From: Aquirickettsia sp965229725
Lineage (GTDB): Bacteria > Pseudomonadota > Alphaproteobacteria > Rickettsiales > Midichloriaceae
Reading direction: 5' to 3'
DNA length: 64,000 bases
Assembly: GCA_965229725.1 (NCBI GenBank)
Contig: OZ245923.1
Coordinates: forward strand, 806,001-870,000
A program made the position numbers and the translations under genes. Below are positions 53,548-63,282 of the stretch, one piece after another. Below the pieces are notes generated by a model. It ran no database searches, was not told the origin of the DNA, and worked only from the letters and a program-made list of their open reading frames with translations. Every line of letters begins with the position of its first letter. The stretch's first letter is position 1.

Positions 53548-54270
53548 CTAAAAACAATACTTAAGCAGCTCTTGCTTTGATACCCCGTCGCTTTTATCTG
53601 AATAATAACAGATCTTTCCATCCTGAAGGGCATAAATTTTATTCCCGTATTTCACAGCATACTCCAAGTTATGTGTAACCATGATGCATGTGATATTTCT
53701 TTCTTTCATTACAGAAATTGTCATATCCATAATTTTGTCTGAAATCTTCGGATCAAGAGCAGATGTATGCTCATCTAATAGCAATAACTCTGGTGGGCTT
53801 ATTAATGCCAGCGCAAGCGCTAGGGTTTGCTTCTCCCCTCCAGATAATTTACTTACCATTACATTTTTTTTACAAATCATACTCTCATTGTAAGGTGTCA
53901 TAAAATCATAAAAAAGATCATTGTCTGCTTTTGGAGTGATTTTTTCCAATCGCATTAAAAAATTCTCAAAAACTGAAAAACTTTCAAATAAACTTTCTTT
54001 TAAATTTTGCGTAATCGTAGCTACTTTTTTAAAATACTCTTTATTAGCAAATGACTTAATTGATTGTGAATCAAATAGAATATCACCCTTAGAGAAGAAA
54101 ATATTTTTATTAATTGCATTTAACAAAGAACTTTTCCCAGAGCCATTATGCCCGACAATAACAATAAAATCACCATAATCAATATCTAACGAAATATTAT
54201 CAAGCACTCTCTGATTGTTATGCGGCAAAATATATTCTAAATCTTTAATTTTTAACAATTTTTTTCCCAT
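53548..54270 (-). CDS. ABC importer ATP-binding protein (TrpXYZ/PF04392-associated type)
   Basis: A 240-residue ATPase: Walker A VGHNGSGKSS, Q-loop ATITQNLKESLFESF, signature VSKLSGGEKQTLALALAL, Walker B LLLLDEHTSALDP and H-loop MVTHNLEYAV. The start overlaps the permease gene by 19 bp, so coupling is certain. The set (binding protein, RbsC/LivH-type permease, one ATPase) matches uptake systems annotated for aromatic amino acids such as TrpXYZ. Confidence 0.9.
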   Translation of the reverse strand: MGKKLLKIKDLEYILPHNNQRVLDNISLDIDYGDFIVIVGHNGSGKSSLLNAINKNIFFSKGDILFDSQSIKSFANKEYFKKVATITQNLKESLFESFSVFENFLMRLEKITPKADNDLFYDFMTPYNESMICKKNVMVSKLSGGEKQTLALALALISPPELLLLDEHTSALDPKISDKIMDMTISVMKERNITCIMVTHNLEYAVKYGNKIYALQDGKICYYSDKSDGVSKQELLKYCF

Positions 54271-55139
54271 GGCCTTTGTTTTTTATTCGACATAGCTTTT
54301 AATAAAATGACAAGAATGAGACCAACCAATAATTTCAAATATATTGGGTTAACTCCTATTCTCAAGAAAAGTGTGACAATTAGGTAATATAACAATGCCC
54401 CCATAAGACATGCCACACAATCAATTTTAACTGAAAAATTCTTATATCTAAATATTTTTTTCATTGTTTGGATCCCTATAAGCCATGCTGCAATAGCTGT
54501 GAGGGCTATACCAAATCCCATATTTATATCTGTGAATCCATAAATTTGACAAGTAAGTGCACCACTCCCTGCAGCAAGTGCATTACTAAAAGCTAAACCA
54601 ATTAACCTATATTTTTCTGGATTATGCCCCAACCTATATAGCAAATTTTTATTATCACCATAGGCCCTTATTCTCAATCCTAACTGAATATTCAGTAAGA
54701 GATAAACCACCGCTATGCAGAAAAAAGCATATAATAGAGAAAACAAAAAACCTGCATTATCATGAAATACATAACTAATATAGGTTAGTATAGTTGTGTG
54801 ATTGTATGTTGTTAAATTTGGAGAACCCATAATTTGCAAATTTATGCTATACAACATAAAAATCATTAATATCCCTGCAATCAAACTATCAATTTTATCA
54901 TGCCTTTGTATAAATCCAACAACAATCCCTGCTGTCGCTCCAGATGATATAGCAATAAATAATGCTAAAATTGGGTTTATTGATTCAATTATCAATCTTG
55001 CATAAACGGCGGCTCCCAAAACAAAACTACCCTCTACTGTCAAATCTGTGATCTTCATTACTTCATAGGAGAGATATATCCCAAGAACCAATGGCACAAG
55101 TATAAAACCTTGTAAAAAAATATCTATCACAGATTGCAT
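54252..55139 (-). CDS. ABC importer permease (branched-chain/RbsC-like, TrpY type)
   Basis: A 295-residue inner-membrane protein with about eight helices, starting MQSVIDIFLQGFILVPLVLGI and containing ITDLTVEGSFVLGAAVYARLI and GLAFSNALAAGSGALTCQIYG, the conserved cytoplasmic-loop region of the BPD_transp_2 family. ITDLTVEGSF is characteristic of permeases paired with PF04392 binding proteins. It lies 3 bp after the binding-protein gene. Confidence 0.9.
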   Translation of the reverse strand: MQSVIDIFLQGFILVPLVLGIYLSYEVMKITDLTVEGSFVLGAAVYARLIIESINPILALFIAISSGATAGIVVGFIQRHDKIDSLIAGILMIFMLYSINLQIMGSPNLTTYNHTTILTYISYVFHDNAGFLFSLLYAFFCIAVVYLLLNIQLGLRIRAYGDNKNLLYRLGHNPEKYRLIGLAFSNALAAGSGALTCQIYGFTDINMGFGIALTAIAAWLIGIQTMKKIFRYKNFSVKIDCVACLMGALLYYLIVTLFLRIGVNPIYLKLLVGLILVILLKAMSNKKQRPWEKNC

Positions 55140-55142
55140 GCT

Positions 55143-56075
55143 CTAGCCTTTGACAATTAATTCTTGATCATATAAAGCATTTTTTAGTGGCTTTAACAAT
55201 GAAATTTTATTTTTAAAAATAATTACATCAGGGTTGCTATCAAATTTACCATTCACTTTATCACTCTCAACAATTTGTGACACCACTATTTTTGCCCCAA
55301 CAATTCCCAACTCTTTCTCCTTAACACCAAGCCCCACATCTGCACCATTTTTGACACTGCCCTCATCAGAGGCAATAACAGGAACATTATTTTTCCTTGC
55401 AGTATTCACTATTGAAGCAATAGCACTCACCACCAGATGATCCTTCAAAACTAATATGGCCTGTGATTTTTTGCTAATACTTTGCAATGCAGAAAAAATT
55501 TCAGGCATGCTTTGTATTGAAATAATTTGCAAATTACACCCAATATCTTTTAAAAGCCTATTTAGTAGTTTTGACTGATTAAAAATTCTAGTATCATTAC
55601 TGTGAATCAGAGTTAAATACTTAGGCTTAGAAATAAACGTTTGTATGAATTCTACAAACTCTTCCATCGGCACTGCGTCTTCGACATTTATCAAATTAGC
55701 ATTATTTACTTCATCTTCTTCAGAAAGCTCAGCTGCAATACTTACTATTTTCTTATCTTTTTTTAACATTTTGATAGCCAGCTGCGTTGCATTTGTTCCA
55801 ATAGGCACGACAGCATCATAATTGTTATTTGATACTTGCTGAAAAATAGTTTTCATTAAATTTGGATCACCTTGAGCATTATAAATTATTAAGTTATATT
55901 CTCCCTTTATCTCACTCTCTAAATGCTCCTTAAACCCATCAACTATGTCATTCATAGCGTGATGATTCATTGGCATTATGATAGCAATTTTATAATAATT
56001 TTTCTCTGCACAAGTTTCCTTTGGAAAAACAAACAAAGCAAATACAAATAAGATATATTTAATAAATTTTGACAT
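55143..56075 (-). CDS. ABC importer substrate-binding protein (PF04392, TrpX-like)
   Basis: A 310-residue periplasmic protein with signal peptide MSKFIKYILFVFALFVFPKE, cleaved near CAE at about 23. The type I binding fold is shown by KIAIIMPMNHHAMNDIVDGF, VPIGTNATQLAIKMLKKDKK, LTLIHSNDTRIFNQ and NNVPVIASDEGSVKNGADVGLGV. The last motif (xxSDExxVxxGAxxxxG) is diagnostic for PF04392. Known members bind tryptophan or tyrosine; the ligand here is unproven. First gene of a three-gene operon, and divergent from mraZ. Confidence 0.9.
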   Translation of the reverse strand: MSKFIKYILFVFALFVFPKETCAEKNYYKIAIIMPMNHHAMNDIVDGFKEHLESEIKGEYNLIIYNAQGDPNLMKTIFQQVSNNNYDAVVPIGTNATQLAIKMLKKDKKIVSIAAELSEEDEVNNANLINVEDAVPMEEFVEFIQTFISKPKYLTLIHSNDTRIFNQSKLLNRLLKDIGCNLQIISIQSMPEIFSALQSISKKSQAILVLKDHLVVSAIASIVNTARKNNVPVIASDEGSVKNGADVGLGVKEKELGIVGAKIVVSQIVESDKVNGKFDSNPDVIIFKNKISLLKPLKNALYDQELIVKG

Positions 56076-56499
56076 AACGGTTTACATAAACAATTAAAGT
56101 ATGCATTTTCGACAATACAATATCGATACTACAGGAAGATGTTTAACAACAATTAAAACGCCACCATCGAAAGAATGCAATATGAAATTTATATAAACAA
56201 GTCATGCAGGTATGGTATATCATTAATTAATACTAATCAATAAAAAATTCATAATACACTTTGATAGTGTTCAATAAAAGAAAGAAAAGCTAGAAGTGAA
56301 TAGTATAAAAATTTGTGAATATTGAATTCCTCAGACTCTATACAGCATTCCATTGATTTTAAGAATTATAATATTATTCAATCAGTTGAAATGTAATAGC
56401 GCTTCATTAAGATATCATCTCCTCATCCATACTTTTCTTTGCGACATATAATTGCAAAACGGGATGATAAGCTACTTTGGAAGTAAAAGCAAAAGATTT

Positions 56500-56545
56500 T
56501 CCCTTTTCATCCCAAAATATCCCAAAATAATACTATTATATCCCA
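56500..56545. promoter_or_regulatory. Candidate MraZ-box array upstream of mraZ
   Basis: TCCC(T/A) occurs at 56500, 56510 and 56520, exactly 10 bp apart, and again at 56541 (about two turns on). Read on the other strand these are TGGGA-N5-TGGGA, the known MraZ operator pattern of TGGG-type repeats at 10-bp steps. They lie about 70-110 bp before the mraZ start, inverted relative to the usual orientation. The rest of 56076-56610 shows no gene. Confidence 0.5.
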
Positions 56546-56610
56546 CAGAATTATGCTATATATAGAAACATAAGGTGGTTCCTAAAATTTTTATTTATAT
56601 AGTTAAATAA

Positions 56611-57081
56611 ATGAGCAACAGCAACACCATTTTTCTCTCGACTTATGAGGGTAAAATAGATGACAAAAACAGAATTTCTATACCTGCAAGCTTTAGAAAT
56701 ATCTTAGAATGTAAAGCTAGTAGAGAGATTTATGCATATAGCTCTTTTATCAATGAATGCATCGAGGTATGCACCTTTGAAAGAATTGATAAGCTACAAA
56801 ATTTCTTGGAAACCATGGAATTATTTTCAGATAAAAGAGATGCCATAGCGACGGCAGTTCTTGCAGATTGCGTCCCTATGCAATTAGATTCAAAAGGCAG
56901 GGTTTCCTTACCAGAAAGGTTGGTTAATTTTGCAAAATTTAGTAAGAAGGTGTTTTTTGTAGGCAAAGGTTTGACCTTTGAGATTTGGGATAAAGATAAA
57001 TTTAACACCTATTATAAAAAAGCTAGACAAATTGCCAAAGAAACCTCGTTTTCATCACAAAAAATCAAAGAAATAGAATAA
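56611..57081 (+). CDS. mraZ: Transcriptional regulator MraZ
   Basis: Repressor of the division/cell-wall cluster, forming rings of AbrB-like domains. The 156-residue protein has two copies of the DxxxR motif: IDDKNRISIPASFRN (about 17-31) and LDSKGRVSLPERLVN (about 92-106). It is followed 2 bp later by rsmH. The 10-bp TGGGA repeats upstream would be its operator, giving autoregulation of mraZ-rsmH-ftsL-ftsI. Confidence 0.95.
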   Translation: MSNSNTIFLSTYEGKIDDKNRISIPASFRNILECKASREIYAYSSFINECIEVCTFERIDKLQNFLETMELFSDKRDAIATAVLADCVPMQLDSKGRVSLPERLVNFAKFSKKVFFVGKGLTFEIWDKDKFNTYYKKARQIAKETSFSSQKIKEIE

Positions 57082-57083
57082 AA

Positions 57084-57962
57084 ATGGAAAAGCCTGATCA
57101 CATACCAGTACTATTAAATGAGGTAATTGATATTTTAAACCCAGCAAGTAACAAAATTTATGTCGATGCAACCTTTGGAGCTGGTGGTTATACAAAAACA
57201 ATATTAGAGAAAGCTAATTGCAAAGTCATAGGCATTGATTGTGATCAAAACACAAAACCCTATGCTGAAAATTTAAAAAACAATTTTCCGGACAGATTCA
57301 ATTATATCAATGAAAACTTCACAGAAATAGACAACATCCTAAAAAATTTGAATGTTCCAAAAATAGATGGAATTGTTTTTGATTTAGGAGTTTCATCTAT
57401 GCAATTAGATAATAGAGATAGAGGTTTTTCTTTTAGTGGAGATGGACCTCTAGACATGAGAATGGATAATTCATTATCCACCACCGCAACAAATTTAATA
57501 AATACATTATACGAAGAAGAGTTAGCTAATTTAATATACGAACTTGGTGGAGAAAGAAAATCACGCATAATTGCCAAAAATATCGTACAATTTAGGCAAA
57601 AAGAAAAAATAAAATCTACATCTGAATTAGTAGAGGCAATAGGTATAAAGAGGTACAGCGATAAACTTCATTTTGCAACAAAAACATTTCAAGCACTTAG
57701 AATTGCAGTCAACAATGAACTTGAAAATATAAAATTAGTCTTGAATAAATTACCATCTTTGTTAGCGTCCGGTGGCATAATATGCACTGTATCATTTCAT
57801 TCACTAGAGGATAAAATAGTTAAAGATTTTTTTAAAACCTTATCTAGTGAAGAAAATTTTGAAAAAATAAATAAAAAGGTTATCACTCCGCTCTATAAGG
57901 AAATAAGAAAAAATCCAAGAGCAAGATCATCAAAATTAAGAGCTTTGAGGAGAATAATATGA
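57084..57962 (+). CDS. rsmH: 16S rRNA (cytosine1402-N4)-methyltransferase RsmH (MraW)
   Basis: Methylates C1402 in the ribosomal P site. It has 292 residues with HIPVLLNEVIDIL, the SAM motif YVDATFGAGGYTKTIL, VFDLGVSSMQLDNRDRGFSF, GDGPLDMRMD and the late KTFQALRIAVNNELENIK, ICTVSFHSLEDKIVKDFF. It overlaps ftsL by 4 bp. Confidence 0.97.
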   Translation: MEKPDHIPVLLNEVIDILNPASNKIYVDATFGAGGYTKTILEKANCKVIGIDCDQNTKPYAENLKNNFPDRFNYINENFTEIDNILKNLNVPKIDGIVFDLGVSSMQLDNRDRGFSFSGDGPLDMRMDNSLSTTATNLINTLYEEELANLIYELGGERKSRIIAKNIVQFRQKEKIKSTSELVEAIGIKRYSDKLHFATKTFQALRIAVNNELENIKLVLNKLPSLLASGGIICTVSFHSLEDKIVKDFFKTLSSEENFEKINKKVITPLYKEIRKNPRARSSKLRALRRII

Positions 57963-58231
57963 AATTAAAAATATCGTTATTATTTTTAATTTATAGCACT
58001 TTATTAATTGTCACAATATTGACCTTATTCTCCATTAAATCCAAGGTTATCACCCAAAACAAGGAATTAAGTTGGCTAAATAACCAAATTCTACAGGAAA
58101 AGAATAATATCCAAATACTTAAGGCAGAGTTAGCTTATTTAACAACTCCTGAAAGAATTAACAACCTACAGCAGAAATATCTAAATTTAAAAAGTATAGA
58201 TAAACGCCAATATCAAACGCTGGATGAGTGA
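57959..58231 (+). CDS. ftsL: Cell division protein FtsL
   Basis: A 90-residue single-pass divisome protein. One membrane helix (residues about 4-25) is followed by a coiled coil with leucine/isoleucine heptads (WLNNQILQEKNNIQILKAEL) and the terminal TTPERINNLQQKYLNLK, typical of alphaproteobacterial FtsL. Sequence is poorly conserved in this family, but position between rsmH and ftsI and the topology settle it. It overlaps both neighbours by 4 bp. Confidence 0.85.
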   Translation: MKLKISLLFLIYSTLLIVTILTLFSIKSKVITQNKELSWLNNQILQEKNNIQILKAELAYLTTPERINNLQQKYLNLKSIDKRQYQTLDE

Positions 58232-59925
58232 TGAGTAGCATAAAGATAATATATACAAATGAGGCATCGGACTGTGAGATCATTCAAATAAGTCACAGGC
58301 GAATTCAAATTGTATTTTTTAGTATGTTTATAGTATTGCTTACTTTGATATTAAGAATTTTTGACCTCTCAATTTTTAACTATAGTGACTTACAAAGTAT
58401 CACTCAAAACAAAAATGAAATCAACATTAGAAACAATATCGTTGATAGAAATGGAATTATTTTAGCATCAACTTTACCTACAGCATCCGCTTATATATAC
58501 CCAAAACATTTCACAAATTCAATTCAGTCCCTAAAATCTATTTCAAGAATTATAGATATAAACATCGATGAACTAAACGAAAGACTTATAAAAAATAAGC
58601 ACTTCATATGGCTCAAACGTCATTTAACACCTTTAGAACAACAAGCTTTACATAATTTAGGTATACCAGGGATACACTTTGTGGATGACCAAAAAAGAAT
58701 TTATCCACATAAAAATTTATTTTCACATCTAGTGGGATTGGTAGATATAGATAACAATGGTATATCAGGCTTAGAATCTTCTTTTAATGAGCATTTAAAA
58801 GACCCAACAAAAACAGATATTCAAACAAGTTTAGATACAAGGATACAATATATTGTAAAACAAGAGTTAAACAACGTAGTAAAACTACATGATGCAATTG
58901 GAGGAACTGCAATTGTAATGGATGTAAATACGGGTGAATTAATAAGCTCAGTGAGTCTACCAGATTTTAATCCATACGATACTAGAGAAATCTCAAATAA
59001 AAAATTATTTAACCAAGCAACCCTTGGTGTGTATGAAATGGGATCTGTATTAAAAGCCTTAACATTAGCTATTGGCATAGATTCTAATGAAATTAATTTA
59101 AGCGATTCATTTGATGTCTCTACTCCCATCAAAATTGATACCTATAAAATTAAAGATTATAGAGGTGGCAAAGGTGGTATTTTATCGATTCCTGAAATTT
59201 TAATGTATTCTTCAAATATTGGCGTAGCACATATAATAAAAGAGGTAGGTATTACAAAACAAAAAGAGTACTTTAAAAAATTAGGAATGCTTACAAAAAT
59301 TAACATTGAAGTTCCGGAAAAATCAAACCCAATTTTTCCAACTGATAGAAGATGGAAAGAACTTCGCTCAATAACCATGAGTTACGGGCATGGAATATCC
59401 ATGACCCCTATTCACCTAATTCAAACTTTTGCAGCTATAGTCAATAATGGAATTCTTAGAAAAGCCACAATAATAAAAGATAAGAATAACGAAAGTAGCG
59501 GAAAGCAAATATTTAAACCTCAAACCTCCTCATTGATGAATAAAATTCTGAGATTATCTGCAACAAAAGGTTTTGCAAAACGTGCTAATGTAGATCAATA
59601 TTTAGTTGGAGCAAAAACAGGTACGGCAGAAAAAATTGTTAATGGTAAGTATAGTAAAAAATTAAATATAGCGTTATGCGCAGCTGCATTTCCAATAAAT
59701 GATCCTAAATATGCAATTGTAATCCTTGTGGATGAACCAAAGCAAAATAGTATTAATCATGGATTTGCAACAGGTGGCATGGTCGCAGCACCAGTCGTAT
59801 CTAGCATAGTATCAAAAATTGCTCCAATACTGGACCTAGCACCAATAGATCATAACGATCCCAAGATAAGCAAAGCTCTTTATGTAGATTATAAACCAAT
59901 GTACAAAAGGTTCGCCAAACGTTAA
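58228..59925 (+). CDS. ftsI: Peptidoglycan transpeptidase FtsI (PBP3)
   Basis: Septal D,D-transpeptidase. A 565-residue protein with one membrane helix (about 27-47), a dimerisation domain starting NIVDRNGIILASTLP, and the penicillin-binding domain. Active-site motifs are the Ser-x-x-Lys in YEMGSVLKALTL, SSN in LMYSSNIGVAHI, and KTG in VGAKTGTAEK. TMSYGHGISMTPIHLIQTFA is typical for FtsI. It is the last gene of the mraZ-led set; the usual murE/murF do not follow, so the cluster is split. It converges with the deformylase homologue. Confidence 0.96.
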   Translation: MMSSIKIIYTNEASDCEIIQISHRRIQIVFFSMFIVLLTLILRIFDLSIFNYSDLQSITQNKNEINIRNNIVDRNGIILASTLPTASAYIYPKHFTNSIQSLKSISRIIDINIDELNERLIKNKHFIWLKRHLTPLEQQALHNLGIPGIHFVDDQKRIYPHKNLFSHLVGLVDIDNNGISGLESSFNEHLKDPTKTDIQTSLDTRIQYIVKQELNNVVKLHDAIGGTAIVMDVNTGELISSVSLPDFNPYDTREISNKKLFNQATLGVYEMGSVLKALTLAIGIDSNEINLSDSFDVSTPIKIDTYKIKDYRGGKGGILSIPEILMYSSNIGVAHIIKEVGITKQKEYFKKLGMLTKINIEVPEKSNPIFPTDRRWKELRSITMSYGHGISMTPIHLIQTFAAIVNNGILRKATIIKDKNNESSGKQIFKPQTSSLMNKILRLSATKGFAKRANVDQYLVGAKTGTAEKIVNGKYSKKLNIALCAAAFPINDPKYAIVILVDEPKQNSINHGFATGGMVAAPVVSSIVSKIAPILDLAPIDHNDPKISKALYVDYKPMYKRFAKR

Positions 59926-59980
59926 AATCAGCCAAACAGGAGATAAAAAAAGATATCAGTGTATATAAATACAATATTCT

Positions 59981-60976
59981 TTAATTAAGCGAATTCGACA
60001 ATTCAAGCGCATCAATAAATAATATCCCTTCAGTATGATCATATTCATGCTGAGCACATCTGGAAAACCATTTCCAATATTCGCTTGAAGATCCCTTTAT
60101 ATTTAATTCTTTCTTCTTAAGATATTCATCTATATAGTTCAGCTGAATATCAATTGGTCTCTTGACGTCAACTATTCCATTGTATTTCTTTATCACATGC
60201 TCCATAGGAACCGACAAACAACCTTCCGGTAATATTATTTGCTCATCTGAATTATAGTTTATATTTGGATTTAGAAAAAAATATGGTCTATGCTCTATTA
60301 TCATTTCTGGTAATGAGTTAGAATTTATTAATTTCTCATCCATTATTCCAACTAATTTTTTCTGCCCATTTTCTTCAATTATTTTAGGAATTTTTTTCGT
60401 AAACTTACTCTCATACACCATTTTTACATCTACAAAAGTAGGTGTAATTTCCTTTATAATAATACTTTCTCCTTCTTCCAGTTTTTTTCTCAAATACCTA
60501 GGATCCTCAAGATTTTTATATTCACCATCTATTAAAATTTTAGAAATAGGTATATCTACAATAAATGCCTTTATTGGCACACCAACTTGTATTGCTGCTA
60601 TTCCAATACCACCTTGATTATACATAGTAGGCAATAATTTATTTGTCATAAACTTGACAACTAATGACAAATCATCCTCATTTATTTTTACTGATTTAAA
60701 TCTTAATATCCCATCATCCTCAGGTTCTTTTAGTACTTTTAAAATACCTGTTTCTTGATCAATTATACTTTTAAATATCCGACCTTCTATATTAACTTCT
60801 AGAAGTTCGTTATCACCTAATGATAATTTATAATTTTTCTTGTCCATGTTATTTTTTGATATATAAAAAGCTGATGCCACACAAAAACAAATTATCAAAA
60901 ACAATTGCATAACTATAGCCCTTTTATTGTGCCAGACAAATGATAAAAACCCCAATACTTTTTTAGATCTACGCAT
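59981..60976 (-). CDS. Membrane-anchored peptide deformylase homologue
   Basis: A 331-residue protein in which a deformylase core of about 170 residues is preceded by a basic N-terminus and a membrane helix (about 21-40). It also has a roughly 60-residue insertion between motifs I and II. Motif I is GGIGIAAIQVGVP (usual GxGLAAPQ, so Pro is Ile), motif II EGCLSVP with the metal Cys, motif III QHEYDHTEGILFID with the HExxH. The metal site is intact, so it may be active, but the changed motif I and the anchor suggest a specialised, perhaps periplasm-facing or co-translational role. A second, normal def is expected elsewhere. Confidence 0.8.
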   Translation of the reverse strand: MRRSKKVLGFLSFVWHNKRAIVMQLFLIICFCVASAFYISKNNMDKKNYKLSLGDNELLEVNIEGRIFKSIIDQETGILKVLKEPEDDGILRFKSVKINEDDLSLVVKFMTNKLLPTMYNQGGIGIAAIQVGVPIKAFIVDIPISKILIDGEYKNLEDPRYLRKKLEEGESIIIKEITPTFVDVKMVYESKFTKKIPKIIEENGQKKLVGIMDEKLINSNSLPEMIIEHRPYFFLNPNINYNSDEQIILPEGCLSVPMEHVIKKYNGIVDVKRPIDIQLNYIDEYLKKKELNIKGSSSEYWKWFSRCAQHEYDHTEGILFIDALELSNSLN

Positions 60977-61000
60977 ATTTACCTTACACTAAATACAAAT

Positions 61001-61030
61001 AAAAAAAGCAGAGCAAAACGCCCTGCTTTT
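61001..61030 (-). terminator. Intrinsic terminator of the porin gene
   Basis: On the minus strand AAAAGCAGGGC (61030-61020) pairs with GCTCTGCTTTT (61014-61004) over 11 bp with one G.T pair and loop GTTTT, followed by a T-run (61007-61001). It lies about 25 bp after the porin stop: a textbook terminator for an abundant mRNA. Confidence 0.85.
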
Positions 61031-61052
61031 AAAAACTCTAAAAGTATTAGTC

Positions 61053-62294
61053 TTAGAAGCTTAATTTTACACCAGTCATGAAGATATGACCTTTGTTATT
61101 ATTATCTTTATCAGCTTGAGAAGCTTGATTCATTTTGAATGAAGAAAACTCAACATAAGGCAATATACCTGGAGCCACTTTGTAATCAACACCTATAACT
61201 GTGTTTCTAAGTTTGTTGTGCTTCTTGTCACCCCTAGTTTCAATACCTTTTTTACCTTGTAAATGAGTTAAACTTGCAGACATAGGACCATTAGCATAAC
61301 CAACACCAGCTGTCCAGTAACTTGTTTTCCCAAATTCAATAGCATTTGCAGCAGTAGAAGCTCCATATTTACCCCAATCACCATAAGAACCACCAACTGT
61401 AAATCCTTTGTAGCTTAGGTTTGTACCAACTTCATAAGCTCTAAGATTTTTCACATCCTTTTCTTGGTTTTTACCAAATTCACTAACCACAGCAAATTTT
61501 ACACCAACGTCTTTAATTTCGCTTGTGTATGATAAACCTGTTTCAAATACATTTTTAAACCCAGTATTATCTTTTACTACGCTAGTTACGCTTGAAGCAG
61601 TACCATAAACCTTAGTATTAGGAGTGAATGTTGCACCAAATCTGAATCCAGAAAATTCTGGAGTGTAATAATTTAACTTAGCAGCATTAACACCTCTTAA
61701 ACCAAATGTACCTAATTCATTTGTTGGAAGGTTAGCAGTTTGTAGGAAAGCTGTTTTAGTTTTAACTTTTACAGTTTCACCACCAACAATCTCATCTTCC
61801 ATTGTGCTTGCATTCCAATAATATTGAGAATCACCATTAATACCACCCGTTGCACTTGCAAAAGTTCCAGCATTAACTTTCATTGACTCAGCAACACCAG
61901 TGTAGTTACCAACTTCAACTCTACCATAGCCACTTTCTAGGTATGCCATCACTTGTTCAGCAATACTTTTATCATCACCCCCGGCATACATTTCTTTTTT
62001 TGATTTTGAAGTATTTGCATTAAGTTTGATCAAACCACCATACTTTAAACCACTATCTGCAACACCCTTAATGTTAAAGTTTAAATACGCATCTGTTGCA
62101 ATATTATTATTTGATAACTTATCAGTTTTACCACCAACAGTTTTATATCTAAAATTTTCTTTCTGCTGCACATTAGCCATCTTTGCATCAATCGAACCAT
62201 TTACAGATAACTTAACATCAGAGTCAGTCATCGCATTAGCATTCACTGTTGCAAACGATGCAACCAATGCTGTTGTCACTAAAAATTTATTCAT
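61053..62294 (-). CDS. Outer membrane porin (Gram-negative porin family, PF13609-like)
   Basis: A 413-residue beta-barrel with signal peptide MNKFLVTTALVASFATVNAN (cleavage ANA-MT). It has a porin pattern: VKLSVNGSIDAKMANVQQ, AYLNFNIKGVADSGLKYGGL, YLESGYGRVEVGNYTGVAES, LSYKGFTVGGSYGDWG, and terminal GHIFMTGVKLSF ending in Phe as expected for BAM recognition. The frame begins upstream at 62435, but ATG 62294 starts the signal. It is probably the main general porin. The strong terminator supports high expression. Confidence 0.87.
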   Translation of the reverse strand: MNKFLVTTALVASFATVNANAMTDSDVKLSVNGSIDAKMANVQQKENFRYKTVGGKTDKLSNNNIATDAYLNFNIKGVADSGLKYGGLIKLNANTSKSKKEMYAGGDDKSIAEQVMAYLESGYGRVEVGNYTGVAESMKVNAGTFASATGGINGDSQYYWNASTMEDEIVGGETVKVKTKTAFLQTANLPTNELGTFGLRGVNAAKLNYYTPEFSGFRFGATFTPNTKVYGTASSVTSVVKDNTGFKNVFETGLSYTSEIKDVGVKFAVVSEFGKNQEKDVKNLRAYEVGTNLSYKGFTVGGSYGDWGKYGASTAANAIEFGKTSYWTAGVGYANGPMSASLTHLQGKKGIETRGDKKHNKLRNTVIGVDYKVAPGILPYVEFSSFKMNQASQADKDNNNKGHIFMTGVKLSF

Positions 62295-62500
62295 GTTCAC
62301 TAAAAAAATATTGTTGTTTAGATGAAAAATATATGACTTATAGTAGATTTCAAAGTATAAATCGCTAAAATTGATAAAAAAATAACGCATTGTTGCATTT
62401 TTACCACATCCACTTTTAAAACTCCCCATAATCAAATTATTTAATTGTTTTGATAATTAAATTAACTAGGTTATTATTCAATAATTTTCAATGATTCTAT

Positions 62501-63217
62501 ATGAATTTTACTAATTATTTAACGACACTACACAATGTATTGATATATTTATCTATACCCATATTTACCATTATATTAAGTAGCATCATATTCAAACTCG
62601 TTACTTTAAGCTCTCACTCAAAAAGTATGATTCAACACTTTAGCGCAGGTGTTGTATTAGCAGCTTTAGCTGTAGAATTAATCCCTGAACTATATAACAC
62701 ACCTTTTAAAATTCAATTAATCACAGGCTATATCATTGGAACAACCCTAATGCTTATTATCCAAAAAATATGCAGGAATAATCACTCTCTTGGAGGAAAA
62801 TCAACATCATCATTATTAATCGCTGTTGCAATAGATATTTTTATTGATGGACTACTGGTGGGGATAAGTTTTGCAATAAGTATCGCAAAAGGCTTAGTAA
62901 TTAGCGTTGCTCTATCATTGGAATTACTATTTTTAATTTTATCCGTCGATATTACTTTACAAAAATCCGGTAAAAAACTGCTACCAATTTTATTGATTAA
63001 CATTGTTTTTGCAATATTAGTATTTGCTGGCTCAGCTTTCGGATTAACATTTTTTAATGCTCCAAAATCCACAATAGTGTTAATCACATCATTTGGTGCA
63101 GCTGCATTACTATATCTTGTCATTGAAGAATTACTCAGGGAAGCTCATGAAGAAAAGGTAACAACAACCTCAACAGCCATGTTTTTCTTAGGATTTTTAA
63201 TTATCCTGTTATTATAA
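62501..63217 (+). CDS. ZIP-family metal transporter
   Basis: A 238-residue inner-membrane protein with about eight helices. The His/Glu-bearing metal helix is MIQHFSAGVVLAALAVELIPEL, and later LLYLVIEELLREAHEEK. Most likely zinc, iron or manganese uptake, the ZIP family's usual substrates. Helices IV-V lack the typical HNxxEG motif (here AIDIFIDGLLVGISFAI, with Asp replacing His/Asn), so the metal or even direction may differ from ZupT. No operon partner is seen. Confidence 0.8.
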   Translation: MNFTNYLTTLHNVLIYLSIPIFTIILSSIIFKLVTLSSHSKSMIQHFSAGVVLAALAVELIPELYNTPFKIQLITGYIIGTTLMLIIQKICRNNHSLGGKSTSSLLIAVAIDIFIDGLLVGISFAISIAKGLVISVALSLELLFLILSVDITLQKSGKKLLPILLINIVFAILVFAGSAFGLTFFNAPKSTIVLITSFGAAALLYLVIEELLREAHEEKVTTTSTAMFFLGFLIILLL

Positions 63218-63282
63218 TAATCCTATATCATAAATATTAGGTGTGATGCTAAATTAACAATCACCAAATTGTCAGATTCTTT

